DNA from: Aphis gossypii
Lineage: Eukaryota; Arthropoda; Insecta; Hemiptera; Aphididae
NCBI RefSeq assembly: GCF_020184175.1
Contig: NC_065533.1
Coordinates: forward strand, 8,578,695 to 8,642,694
Reading direction: 5' to 3'
DNA: 64,000 nucleotides
This document shows, one piece after another, positions 14,278 to 27,700 of this stretch. The notes under the pieces are model-generated. The model did not search any database and was not told where the DNA came from. It saw nothing but the letters and a program-made list of their open reading frames with translations. Numbering within the stretch: position 1 is the first letter of the stretch; the number at the start of each line of letters is the position of its first letter. Both the position numbers and the translations under genes were made by a program.

Positions 14278-15957
14278 CCACCAATACTATCTAACCGACA
14301 GCGGATAATTTTCAAAATGTAATAACGTTTAGGCCACTCATTAGTGATTGTAACCAAAATTAAACAATTTGTAACTAAACAATATTTCCAAAAAAAAATA
14401 GGTACGTTTTATTGTAAATACGTATTTGGGCTGCGTGTAACACTCACAGTTTTAAGTAAAAAACAAATTTAGATATGTCTCAATTTTTTTTCTAAGTCAT
14501 CAAATTTATTTATTGATTTATTTATCAAGTTTATTTATAAAATGAAAATTCGATATTCTCGGAAACTAGGAAACTATTTGGTTACTTTGTTATTTTACTC
14601 GTCAATTCATGTATCAACTTGGGAATGAAAACATGATGTGTAATATGGTGTTTATTTAACATTTACTTAAAGTATAAAATTACAACAGTAAGCCATAAAG
14701 AGGAGTGCGGTATTATGACTGAGTTTGAACATCTCAGATATCCCTAACCGTCTATCGAACTCTTGTATCCTTTATCCCTTTTATAATATGATCTTATCAT
14801 TAAGAGTAGCGGTTGTGGCGGTGGCGACTTTACTTTATTCATCGAGGATGCAGACGCGTTCAGTGTTTACGTATCATATTACTATACAGTATACACTATC
14901 ATATTTATTTGAGGTATACATGAAAATATAATTTAAACATTTTAAATTATGTGAATTAATAACTTCAAACATAGGCACACTTTTTATAGATATACAAATT
15001 ACATATAGGTACACGGAAGAATCAGAATAGTGAAGGATTAAAACCTCCCTAACAGTCTTTGTTATAATATGTAGGCATGAAAACAATGGTTTATTTTATC
15101 ATTATGAGAACATTGTAATATGGTCTCGGGGAACCTAATTGCGATATCAGAGAATGAATTCTATTCCTTTGCATACATTTTTCATAACTGAGTGTTTGGA
15201 AAATGTTGTAAGAGGTTGTTATCATATTTAAGACACGTTTGATTTATAACCATAATTATTATGTTTTAATTTATACTTAACTGAATATTTGAAGATTAAT
15301 AGCGAATTTATGTTCGCTAGAGTTTATGGAGAATGCTAAAATAACTGTCATGTCACATATTAATAACAAACAGTACTTTTGACGTAGTCCAAAAAAATAT
15401 TCGTGTGTGTGTGTGTTTTGTAATGATCAATTGTATAGTGTCTAATTTATAAATAGAAGTTAAATAACAATAACAATTAAAATGATCATAATATAAAATC
15501 ATATGTTTAAAATAGATTACATAAGATAAAACCTTATTATAATTATTTAAATTGGTAGCCAGGGAAAGTGTTAGGTAGCTGACTATATAGCTTTCAAGTT
15601 TATAATACCTTAAAGAAGATCAAATAGGTGTTGGTTTTGAGTTAGTCTCTACTCGTTAGACTTTTAACGTCGAGGAGTACTGACTACTGTAACATTGACC
15701 AGCATTTTAATTGTTGACTCTTAAAATGTATAATAAATTATAATTGTGCTTCAACTAACAATTTTTTTTTTATTATTTATTCAATGTTTGCAAAAAGTTT
15801 TATACAATCGAAATATCTTTAAAACACGTCAAATATTCAAGTGCCATTAATAACAACGATAAGTTTAGATTAAGAAACAAATTACTGCATTTTAATATTA
15901 TAAAACCAAAAACAAAACTTAGGAAATAATTTAAAAATACTTAAACTAACTGAAGTT
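14278..15957. other. AT-rich intergenic DNA
   Basis: No gene is supported. The frames at 14.7-15.1 kb overlap on opposite strands and carry no motif. A short GT microsatellite lies at about 15.40-15.42 kb. Confidence 0.5.
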
Positions 15958-16354
15958 AATGTAATAAGAAAATATAACTGATTTCAAATCAATATGAGAA
16001 TATTAGAATATGTCTAAAAGCCCCATGGTTCATGAGGAATAGACAAATTCATAACGACACAGGAATCCCTATAATTCAAGACTGGATAAAAATCTAATTC
16101 AAAAACGTTCACGTAAATTTAAACACATCTGATGGCGCACGGAACTACAACCTAGGCAACAAAACAAAAAATTGACGCTTAAAACCACGTCTACCGCAAA
16201 ATCTCCTTCTATCACAATCAAGTAAAGACGAAGATCAATTAGCTAACTGTAATAATTAAACATTTGTAAATTATAACTTGTAATTAATACTTAACTTGTA
16301 ATAGTATGTAATAAGTTGAAATATTTTATTTCAATAAATAAAAAAATAAATAAA
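15958..16354 (+). pseudogene. LINE reverse transcriptase 3' remnant
   Basis: One continuous reading frame (gcc at 16020, in the row starting AAA GCC CCA TGG) gives KAPWFMRNRQIHNDTGIP, then QDWIK, VNLNTSDGA and LSQSSKDEDQLANCNN, ending at a stop near 16259. The APW(F/Y)xRN plus IHxDxGIP block is the pattern I know from the C-terminal tail of Jockey/CR1-like non-LTR retrotransposon polymerases. Two stops interrupt the frame (after DWIKI and after NKTKN), so it is dead. An AATAAA at 16333-16338 and an A-rich tail to about 16354 mark the 3' end. The fragment is strongly 5'-truncated, as is usual for LINEs, and nothing upstream was recognised as its polymerase core. Confidence 0.75.
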
Positions 16355-18029
16355 CATTATAGGTACTAACATAAAATATTTGTACTTGTATAACGTATTT
16401 GGTGTACAAATGAATAAAATAATTAATTGAATGTATTCGGAATTATTAAATATTAAAGCAAAATTTTCGATTAAAAATGTGTGATAAAAATAAATAAAAG
16501 TATATTATATTTTTTAAGTTTTTCAAAAAAAAAATTTCAACAAATTTCTAAAAGGAGTGAATTTATTTTAATTTTTGTCTTAAGTAAACAATACACTTTA
16601 AATCATGCTGATACAAGTAAGCAATATTTAAATTTAAATTTACTGTTGTTAAAACAAGTAACGAAATAAGTAACTAATTATAGAAATCTAACATTAAAAA
16701 TCAGATCAATACGTAATAAATCAAAATTTTGGTATGACTATAAATATAAATAGGTATAGTTTAATTTTTTTATTAAATGTCTTATTAGACGTATAATTTT
16801 GGCGATGCCGCTGATTGTTATCACTTGTTACGTCGAACAACTTATTTTACCTATCTATATATAATGATTTATAATTAACAATCATTTTTGTTATTTAAGA
16901 TTTTTGAATAATTTAAAACATAGGTTTTGAATTTCCTGAAACATACATACATAATCAAACTTACTTGTACAATCGTGTGAATAATTCTACGCATTGGTTG
17001 GTAGATTCATGCGTCGTTTTCTGAATTCGAATTGTTTATAAAACTTTAAAACAAAGCACCAAAAATCCATTTAAATAGCTTAAAGTAAAAATATTTTAAT
17101 AAACGAATTAATTTTATTTAATTCTTTGAGTTTCATAACGTGATGTATAAATACATGCAAATGTACAGTTGGTTAAAATGCCTAATTATCAAATTAAAAC
17201 TTATACCTACGTCATATAAATTTAAATACAATAAAAATGTTTAAGAATTTCAAATATACGTTTTGGATTTAAAATACATAAATAATCAGTTTGATTTTTA
17301 TTACCTGTAAGTAATTTATCAGTGTTCTACTCATCTTGACTGTAATTTAAAATATGATTATCATTCTACGAACATTATGTTACCTATGTAAAATTTAAGA
17401 ATTTTAACATTTTCTATCATTATTATTGATATCTGCAAGTTTAAATGCATAATGTATATGGATGTACGTTTTAGAACTTTATAATTATTATAATAAATAT
17501 ATAGTATATTATTATTAAAATAAAATAACAATTGTGCATGTTTACATTATAAAATTTAGGAGACTACTAATGTTAATATAGCATTGGTTCTAAAATACCT
17601 ACCATAATTATTAGGTACAATTAATATGTATTCGGCTTGTGCATTTAACATTTATTACATTTTTCCGTGTTAGGCTTTAAATTCAGATTTTATTTATATG
17701 GTAAGAAATAATAAAAAATATGTATAAAATGTATGTGTCGTGTGTATCAATGATATTATTTTAAATGTTATATAAAATCATTGAAAATTATATCAAACAA
17801 AATTATAATTTATAAAAAAAAAATGTTAATAGCATAATATTATAATTTATAACACACATTATACAACGACAGTCAAGTGACAGTAAAAAAAAATTGTTCG
17901 GGTAAAACCGCTTTATTGTATAATAGTTGTCTAGTGGGTCATTTTAGTGGGTGTATTAAATTTGAATTTAATTTATACAAAAATAGATTCTGAATGTAGA
18001 CAATATTTCAGCCATTATGCATATTATTA
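16355..18029. other. AT-rich intergenic DNA
   Basis: The text is A/T-rich with no supported coding region. The 62-codon frame near 16.5 kb is lysine/asparagine/leucine-rich, as expected from random AT-rich sequence. Confidence 0.55.
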
Positions 18030-19330
18030 TGTTTTTTTTTAGATTCTGAACGAAGTGATAAATGTATTGATTTTAAAATATTGTGTGTTTTTGTGTTTTT
18101 GTGTGTGTGTGTGTGTGTAGTGTGTACAGCATAACTTGTCAAAATATTGCTTCAATTTTAAAATTCGGGGGTGGTTTCTGATAGCAAAGTGAATATCCTT
18201 GGTGCATTATGGAGGTTAAAAATAAACATTTTCCAATAGGAAAATTTTGTGTTTTTTTGAGTTATTTATAGACTACTGAAATTTTCGATTTTTCTGAGAA
18301 TTTTTTTTGAAAAATCGATAAAAAAATTTTGGCTACCCAAAAAAACTTGAAAATTTCATACAATGTTCATTAGGAGTTGTTCTTATTGTCACAATTTTTT
18401 TTTTTATGAGCGTTTCTAGTTTAAATTTTTACGAATTAAATAAAAAAACACGAAAATTTGCAAGTAATTTTGTAGTTGAAAAATCATAAAAAATTTTGTG
18501 TTTATATCTAAGGTTAAAAATTCAACACTAATCTAAGTTTTAATAAGTTTTCCTTCAAATAGTTATAGAGAAAACTCGAATCATCATTATAAGAAAAATG
18601 TTAATTAATATGAACGCGTTTAAATTTTAAACTTTTACGAAATTGCGTATGGATAACGATTTGTATCCTAAAACGATTTTAAATATTTATTATAATTCAA
18701 AAAGTATAAGTCGTAGATACTTGAAAATTTTATCAGTTATTTAGATTGGAATTTTCTTTACATAATTTAATTTTCCAAATATTTCATTTATTTTAATATT
18801 ATTTATATTTGAAATATTCGTTTTTGTTTAGTTTTTTTTTTTATAAATATTGATACACTTTTTTTGGCTGTGTCAACCCACTTGAAAATTTAATACAAAG
18901 TTTTTCATAAGTTAGTCTTATAACAATTCAAAATTATAAGAATACATAGGCACAATTTGAAGATCAAATATTGACAAACTTGATAAAAATCGTGAATATT
19001 ATTGTACATTATTTTGAGTTAAAAATTTATAAATTTTTTTATATAAGTAGCTATAAGAATTGAAAATTTAATACAAGAGTTTTCATAAGTTTGGCTTACA
19101 AAAAGAAATCGATTTTAAAATATTTTATCTTAAGTTCAAATTTTTACGAAATCAACGATTTACTATCAAATAATTTTAGATTTTTGTTATATTTAACTTC
19201 ATTTATAGTTTATACTATAAATTATATGAATATTTCCTGTTTGAATTTAGTTCATCGATACCTCAAATTTAAAGTAAAAAAAAAGAGGAATCATTGTAAA
19301 TATTTTTGAAAATTATTTATACATTAATTA
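18030..19330. repeat. Dispersed repeat with internal reiterations
   Basis: The stretch starts with AGATTCTGAACGAAGTGAT and is followed by a GT microsatellite (about 18080-18118). The same opening is found at 42853 (AGATTCTGAACGGAGTGAT), also followed by ATGTATTGATTTTA and GT repeats, so this is a dispersed family. Inside, phrases of the form GAAAATTTxATACAA...TTCATAAG recur near 18.35, 18.88 and 19.06 kb, suggesting diverged tandem reiteration. No terminal inverted repeat or coding frame was seen. Confidence 0.5.
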
Positions 19331-20559
19331 GTTTTATTATGATGTAAGAACTATATCACAATAACCATAATAACTGCTATAATTAGTTTTTAATTTTTGT
19401 ATATTATATCCTTATTTAGATTAGGTATAACTCAAACAAATCAAAAAAATTAAAGTTAATTGTGTTTTATACACTACCATGATACGTTTAAAAATATATT
19501 TATCGTAAAATAAAATTTTTTGAAATAAATTACAATACACTTTTATTTTAAACTCTCTATTTGGGACAAACTTCAAACGCATATTAATTAACGCGTTTAT
19601 TATAGACTATTAGCGTATTAAAACATTTTACAATATCGTATTTTTTCGTTTGATTTAGTCGATATTGAACTCCATGACTAAGCATTTATTCAAATATCTA
19701 GTTAGCGCCGAAGGATTTTTCACTCAAGTTCCTAATTCAGCACATTGACATTGTATGAAATATTCTCGAATATAGTCTCAATCGGTTGGTCTTGTATAAC
19801 GCGTTTTAATTGCCTTGTAATGACCAACGATGACGACGACTTCGGTGACCTATAAGAATCAAACCACGCGATTCTATAGTAAAAATAATATGAAGTAGAA
19901 GTGGTTGGTCACACATCATCTTGCGGACGACCCACTTTTACCAGGGGATTCGATAACGACCGTTTTTTAGGAGTTCGATGTAGGCAATAGTTCATAAGTG
20001 TGTACACGTGCAAATGTGTGTATGTGACAGTAATGGAAAAGAAATAGTTTCCACACGTGCACTGTCATATAATAATATTATGTCAATAATTACGCGTAGA
20101 GCAAATATTATTATTATTTGTTTCTTTTTTTCTAAAAGTGTCAATAATTGCAATACTAACTAATCTATCCAATAAATAGTTTATAAAAACATAGTATAGA
20201 ATTCGTCATAAAGTTTAAACGGCAAAAACGATTATCCCTCGCATTTTAAAATTAATTTTTTCAGTTCAATATTATCGACAATTTAAAAATTCTTATTCTT
20301 TAAAATTTAATAATGACATTCAGAAAGGTTAGAGAGAATTCGATTTTAAAAAAGCGAAAATTCGTTTTCGATTTAATTTCATGACAAATTCAAATACGTT
20401 TTCAAAAAGCTTATCCGGATAGACGACTGGCAAATGATCAGTCCGTTTTGGTATAGAAAACCCAAATAAGTGATCGAATCGCCTCTAAATGATTATTATG
20501 TACACGCCATGGTAATGTTTCAACAATATTGTTAATATTACAGTTTTCGAAGTGCCCAA
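19331..20559. other. Intergenic DNA upstream of gene 1
   Basis: The stretch is AT-rich with scattered GC-richer patches (around 19.80-20.05 kb). No coding region is supported. It may carry regulatory sequence for the downstream gene, but no specific site can be named. Confidence 0.4.
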
Positions 20560-21696
20560 TACGATATAGGTACGCGTCGTCGTCGAATGTCGTGCATCTG
20601 CAGATCCCCGGGCACGCGGGAGAGTGTAAATATGTTGTTACATACCTATACACATAGCAGCAACTATCGTGACCGGTCGACGACGGCGGCGGCTGCTGCG
20701 ATGATGCAACGACACAACATATTATATACCTACCTATATAAGTTATATTATGTACACGGCAGGTTACATATATATATATTCTTATAAGCTGCAGTGCACA
20801 TAGGAACTATAATATTATTATGATAAGAATTACTTCATCCGTAACGCAACGACCACAACTGCCGCCGCCGCCGCCGCCCAGTTCCCACCACACTTCCGCT
20901 CGGTTTCCATCTGTGCGATCGTGACACCGAGCCCGCGACCATTTCTTTCTTTCCTTCGCTTATTCCTCATACCGCAATAACGTTATTATCAGACGTGTTA
21001 TAGTTATATATTTATTATTTTTTTATTTACTGTCACTGCCGCCGAAAAAGACCTCCATCACCTGCAGCACTACACGCTATAGCTACCTCTCACTCTACGC
21101 TGCGCATTGCGCGTGCAATAGAATATAATAATAATATGTCATACCACATACACACACACACACGACACTATAAACCCATCTCTTCGAGTACGTTTACACC
21201 CACTCCTCCGCGCATGCACGCGGTGGTGGTGCGTCGTTCGAAGAACCGGAGAAGGCGGTGGCAACGGTGGAGCGTTGATCGAGGCCCACCGCTTACCGAC
21301 GGCCCGGCAGTCTACTATCGAAATCCGACGACGAGCTGCTAAAGCAGCCGACCGACACTCGCGCGTTGCCCACACGCGTCTACATTGTTACCCGCGAGAT
21401 TTAATAGACAACACTACTTCGATTAATCAAAATTATTCCCATTGTATAACACATCGTTACTGCTGCTGCTTCCTAACTCGTCGTCCGGTCGCTTTCCACC
21501 GTTCGGATATCCGTCGTCCCGCAGGAGACCGTGTGCGCGCACGGTCATGTCCGCGGTCTGCCGTCTGCTGCACGTTAACGGCGACGAGACGGTCGTCCGA
21601 GATCATCATCATCATCAACGTCACTTCTGCACCAACTGCAGTCGGCAGAACGTCGGCGTCGGCTCGCAGAAATAGACTGAACCTCCCTTATCGAGG
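20560..21696 (+). promoter_or_regulatory. GC-rich leader/promoter island of gene 1
   Basis: GC content rises abruptly and remains high with many CpG dinucleotides, a CCGCCGCCGCCGCC run near 20.86 kb, and CA and CAT microsatellites. Open frames occur in several registers on both strands, as expected from GC-rich non-coding DNA. It sits directly upstream of the proposed initiator ATG of gene 1 at 21697, so I read it as promoter plus 5' untranslated leader. No clear TATA or initiator pair could be fixed. Confidence 0.45.
21547..21675 (+). other. Upstream ORF in the gene 1 leader (42 codons)
   Basis: An ATG at 21547 opens a 42-residue frame with a His-rich stretch (DHHHHQRH) and a CxxC pair (FCTNCS). 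It ends at TAG 21673-21675, only 21 nt before the proposed main ATG and in the same frame. If the transcript starts upstream, it would act as a typical uORF. Peptide function is not implied. Confidence 0.35.
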
Positions 21697-21746
21697 ATGG
21701 TGACGGCCCGTTGCACCCGCGGTCTCACCGCCACTACCGACTGCAG
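21697..21746 (+). CDS. Gene 1 predicted exon 1
   Basis: ATG at 21697 lies in GAGGATGG context. Sixteen codons (starting MVTARCTRG) plus two bases lead to CTGCAG/GTACAC. The two left-over bases AG combine with the first base C of the exon at 27473 to give Ser, keeping the long downstream frame open. No other evidence links this exon to the rest. An alternative first exon anywhere in the 5.7-kb interval is possible. Confidence 0.35.
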
Positions 21747-24700
21747 GTACACCTACAAAATAGCATAATACAAATCGTATTTATAATATCGGAAAATAAT
21801 TAACATAGTATTATCGTATATGACGCGTGCCCGTCGTGATATAATAATATATAAGCCGACGATTTCGCGAGTTGGAATACGGCGTGTTCGGATTTTAAGC
21901 ATATATTTTCTTTTTTTTTTTTGTGAAAAATACCAGCCCGAACCACCGCCCGCCAACCGACGAGACGTCCGGTTAACCACCAAACCGATTTATATATAGG
22001 TACCTTGTATTACCGATTGTACTCGATGACTTGTCTAATTAGTAGTCTTTAACCATACGAATTTACGTGTCACACGTAACACTGACTTTCGACTATGGCT
22101 CCGAGTCGGACTGCGAATACCAACAACCCTCATCGACTCGCGCGTATCGTTTGTATGCGGCTTATGCTACAGAGTACCACTTCGTGTTTGTCAGTGTCTT
22201 TTAAAACGCAAGATTTTTTTAGCTCTTCGGATGCTTTAAGGGGTCTTATTAAAGCATCGACTATAAACATATTCTTACAAACTATATATATATATTACTG
22301 TTTTAGAATAGATTTTGAGAAATACGTAATTATTCAAATTTTGAATTTTAACGAATCTAAAAAAAAATATCACACATAATAATAATTGAAACTGTAGTCT
22401 TCATAATACCTTATATACTGTTTTGCAAAATATTACCTATCTGAAAATGTACATGGTGTTTTCGTATCACACACTTCCAGCAAGGCGAATCTGTATATAG
22501 GCAGTGTCCACGCTATGCAAAGGCCGTACAACATAAAACTATATAGTCTAATGTGAATTAAACCACGTGGTCTTTATTTAATTTAAAATGCACCCATGCA
22601 ATTTTCCACTTTTTCTTCTTGCAAACTTAATCATTTTATTTATTTATTTAGACAATACAACAGAAGTCGAGTTTGGTTTTAAAGACAATAGGGTACTTTG
22701 AACTTGGTTTAATCGCATTTGTGCTAATAACCTATTAGTTGATCGACATATCAATCATATACTACAACCACGATGCATTTCAGATTTCGTAATATTTTCA
22801 AAAAGTACTTATTTCGTGTTAACATATATCGTAGTCACACACACGTTAGTCTGTACTACAATAAGAATTACAAAAGGACAGGAGTGGCTCTACAGAAATG
22901 TCGGAGGAATGAAATAAAGCCACAAATACACATCTATAATAATAAGTCATAAAAATATTAATTAAACATTTATATAGTTTTAAAAACACATAAAATATTG
23001 TAAGTATAGGTACCGATAGTTAAAGCATGACACCTAATATGCATTATTGGAAGATATGAGTAACGAAAACGTGTCTTCGAAACAGAATCCAAAGGGGACT
23101 ATTGCCTCCAATACCACCCGTGTATCCGTCACCTTGAAAACAAAATGTATTCTCAGTTCACATCACATATTTTATATTATATAGTCATCGTCGGGGCCAC
23201 CATAGGACATATCGTAGTAACAATTTATTATTATTATAATGACAGACGTAATATTATTATAGTACAACACATCGTCGCAATTAGCTGTATAGTAACGACC
23301 ATATTATTATTATGGTGTGTATATAATATAATAGAATACAACTATTAATATCGAACATCGTTGTATAGGAGTATTAATATTGTGATGTAGCGCTCGGGAA
23401 CAGGCGATCGTCGCGAAGAATGGCTGTATCATCATAATACCAAATACAGTGTAAAAAAAAAAAAAAATAAAAAAACACGGGAATTACGTCACGCGAAGGT
23501 ATACAGTCGTCCTTACAGCATCGCCCCGGTTAACGAAAACTTAAACGCAACCATACTCCAACAAAACGCTCGCCGGCCGTCGTCCGCATAGTTCTCGGCG
23601 AACCCGACGCGCGTGATGATAATAAAAAACAAAAACGTATTACATATTACTCGGGATTACGCGGGCAAACGCACGCGAGCGTGTTTTAATATGGTTTTTT
23701 TTTTCGTGTTTGGCGTGTGTTTTTTAATGAGCCGGCGAAGGACCCACCGCACGTCGTCCGTCGGCCGGCAACGCGCGGAATATTACATCACGGCCCGGTG
23801 GCAAGACGGCTATAATGTTATGATATTACACACACGCGGACTTGCATACCTGGAAGTAGGATAAGGCTAAAACGTGTTCGGACGGTGGTGGAAATAATAA
23901 TATTATACGTATTACATTAATATGTAGGCGAGAAAAAACGAGGAGAGAGAAATCGAGAACGAACCGCGCACGAAAGAGAATAATAATATTATACCTATAC
24001 GATATATCGCTATAATATTATTATTATTATTATTACTACTAAAACGATAGTGAAAGTCACGGCGGCGGCTGTGCTGCCGAGGCCGACGACCGGCGCTCTA
24101 TATATTATTATTATTATAGACGATGACGCGCCGAGAACCTTACCGCGGCGTGCTGCGATATTTAATATGAGTAATAACTAATGAGTACCGCCGATTTGTC
24201 CGCAGTAAGCCGCCCTTGAAAAAACGATTGCATCCAAAACAAAAATGTTTTTTATGTAGGCTATATACATATTTATCTATTATACTATAATGGTATGATA
24301 TGACCATGGTGCCTGGTAAACAAAATCCTCTACAGAACGTATTGGTAAAACCGTGTACTGATCAAGAATAAAATAAATATTATAATATTCTCAAATAATT
24401 CGCGTGAGTGAAGAATATTTCAGTGGCGTTCACGAGATTTTAATTCGTTTGGGATGGTGGGTTACAAAAATTCTCCCTCCCCCTCAAATCTGAATAATAA
24501 AAATAAAATGTACATTAAAACTACTATATAGTGCCTCGCAAAATAATAAATAGTAATTTATACATAAGCTTTTACATTTTTCTTGATTTTTAAGTTACGA
24601 CAACATGAAATTATTTCAGATCGATTTTTCACGAGTGGCCAAATATTAACTCATTGTAATGGTATTAAAACATTATGTTGAATACTTTTGAACAGCAACA

Positions 24701-27700
24701 CATATAATTCATATATAATTCACATTAGTAAATCACTAAAAATAATAGCTCTAATTAGTCTAGCCTCGGGCACGTCCCTATATCTTTCTTTTTACTCAAG
24801 GCGGTCTTGGATAAATAGCGCTATATATTTAGGTTATAGGTTATACAATACATATATAGACGTGCTGAACGAAATATTATTTACTTCCTAAAAATTGTTT
24901 GTCAAAAAACCAACACACCACCGCCGTAAAATCATTTTTTTTAAATTAAAGAAGTTATATATTATACTCTTCACGTTTCGCAACGACCCTAATTGGTAAC
25001 CAAAACGCGAGTGAAACAATCGAAAACGTGTATTGTTACGTCGTCGTCTCGACGTTGTACACGCTGTATGACGTGTTTTCCATATACAGTAAATCCATAC
25101 CAACTACAAAGTGCTGACACGCCTGGGCACGATCTAGTCGAAGAAAAGTTACGAATTGCTGGTAATATTGTATGTTGGAATTTTGGCAACCTAAAATTTG
25201 TTGAGTTAATAGATAGTAACTTTATTCTCTCGGCAAGTGCGGAAGCTAGTTATAGTTCGTAAATTATTTTAAATACGTATCACCGACGTGTATATAGTAC
25301 CTATAGGTATTAAAGTTTAGATTTCGTGCAATATATAAAATGGTTTTACGTAAGTATTAAAGTTAAAGCGATAAAATCATAAACCCTTACCTACCTAGAT
25401 ACAAATATCAATAATTTAAAAAATACATTAATCTAATAAGACAACGTACAATAATATTTGATATGAAGATATTTTGCTAAGAACATAACATGGGCATGTC
25501 ATGGACGTTTATTAAGGTGTTTGCAATATGTCATTTTAATAAAATAAAAAGAGACAAAAAATATTTTTATTTTCAATTTCATTTTTAAGTGTAAAAACTG
25601 ATTCAAAGTTACATGCAACTATGCAAGTGGTACGGTGTCAGTACCGTTGTTGGATGTTGCATAATCACGAGATTGTATAAAAAACGGTGTCACGCGGAAA
25701 ATACCATTCAGCAGCCAGCACGCATAGCTATAATTGCTATAAGAAATTAAACTTATACTCAACACAATATTTCTTATTACAGCGTTTTTATTATTATTTT
25801 TAAATTAGTTATATTGACTAATAATATTATTAATACAAAATAACTAATAAGCTATTCGAGTTGAAACAAACGGTCAAAACAATAGATTTTATAATTTTAT
25901 ACAAACGATATAAACAAAAAATGAAAACTGTGAGGTATATAGTCTCTCGTATCCCGAATAAATGTTAATCGAGTGCAGTTCTTTTTCGTGCTTAAAGGTT
26001 TTAGCAATCAATATGAGGCGTCTTTTCGTAGCTCTTCACGGCTGACGACATAGACGTATAATATAATATTACGATGATTATGATGACAGACGACACTTAT
26101 AGTATTACAAGTCCGAACTTATAGATTATAGCCGTGGTCGCCATCTAATTCGTGTTTCGTTCGTGTCTGTCGTTTGTGCACCGGTTTGTGCACCGTTCAA
26201 GAGAGAGAGAGAAAATCAGGTACGAGATTAATATTTATGTTTGGACGTATTATAATAACCGACATCAGGAAGTGCGACCTCGTTCGGAAACAAGTATAAT
26301 ATTGTTTTCGGTCGTGCGAAATCGCGTCGGAAAGAATACGACCCACTGCTGGCGGCGTTAGGACACGACAACGTAAACGCACATAACGGACAATGCCTTC
26401 GGGCTCGCGACTACACAAACTCGAGACGGTTTTCGCGCGCAAAATGAAGCGTGGGCGTGTGGGCGCGGTCGTAGTTAATAGTAATAATGTATTACGCGGT
26501 CGGCGTGTGCATAAAAGCGTAATGTAAATGTGGTTACGCGGACGTCGTATATATCATATTATATATTATGAGTATAACGAAACTAATTAATATCGTTTAC
26601 CAATTAATATACTATTCTGGATCATCGCGGTGCGGGAAGAGAGCGTGTACTGTATATAGCGTGTCTATATATACGTAACATCGCGTATTATATACATAAT
26701 ATTATTACGATAGAGCAATCCTCGCTCCGTCTATTGTTTTCCGGTCAGTTATACGATGTGAAAATATATGTGTCTCGCATAGGCATATACATATTATGTT
26801 GTTATGGTAGTACGGCTACGTACGGGATACCTCCCCGCGAGACGACGATGCTTCGAAGCGTTCGCGATGTCGCCGCAACAGCGTTCGTTTCGGTCACGTA
26901 GTAGGTGGTATCCGATAATAATGATTATAATATTATTATTGTCGACGATATCCGTTGTCTCGCCAGAATAATTACTGATACGACGACGACGACGACGATG
27001 CGATGTCTTCCGGTTAGATCGAAGTCGCACGATATAGGTATACATATCGTTAGTTATACCCGTCACACCGACGCACGCAGCACGCCGCATGAGAAACTAA
27101 ATATTATTCTTCCTACGTTCGGGCTAACCGTCACCGTCGCGAAACCGACTACGATCAGACGGCAGTGCCTATACGTTATGTTTGCAGTATTTCTTCTTCG
27201 TAAATTCTCGTCAAAACTCGTAAAGACCGAACCGGAAGTTTTTATCCGACTATAAAACGTTTTTTTTTTTTTTACATTTTATTCCGACACGCGTTGTACG
27301 ATTATGATGTATATATTCAATTTGAACAGCAGCGATACTATCGAGTACGTCCCTTTGAGACTTTTTAACAAGACACCGCGAGGTTCTCGAAATCCGACGT
27401 TCGTGGCGATCTGCTAGGAACCTACATCCGATCGTTAATATATTTGCTAATTTCCTCTTTTCTTTTACACAGCGCCGGATTTGGCTACTCCGCGGACGGC
27501 AAGCGGACAACGCCGACCACTGACCCCGTCTGCCACTGTTTGGCCTGTTGTTACGTCACCGCGACCGTCGCGCCCAGCCCGCGACCGGCGGTGGCCTCGA
27601 CCACCGGAAGAAAGACGACGGCCGCGCGGGTGGAAGCGGAAGAATCGCCAAGCTGCGAGCCGCCGTCCGAGGCCGCGGCGTTCGTCGCCTCCGCCACCGC

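Noticed and set aside
21275..21703. 142-codon open frame in the gene 1 leader
   Set aside because: It starts with TTG, is Arg/Thr-rich as expected for GC-rich non-coding text, and competes with other open frames in both orientations.
24421..24480. CAGTGGCGTTCACGAG, a hAT-MITE-like left end
   Set aside because: No matching inverted right end or target duplication was found within about 1 kb, so no element could be bounded.
26905..27255. 116-codon frame and its minus-strand counterpart in the gene 1 intron
   Set aside because: It starts with GTG. Both strands are open because of ACG/CGT repeats. No domain recognised.
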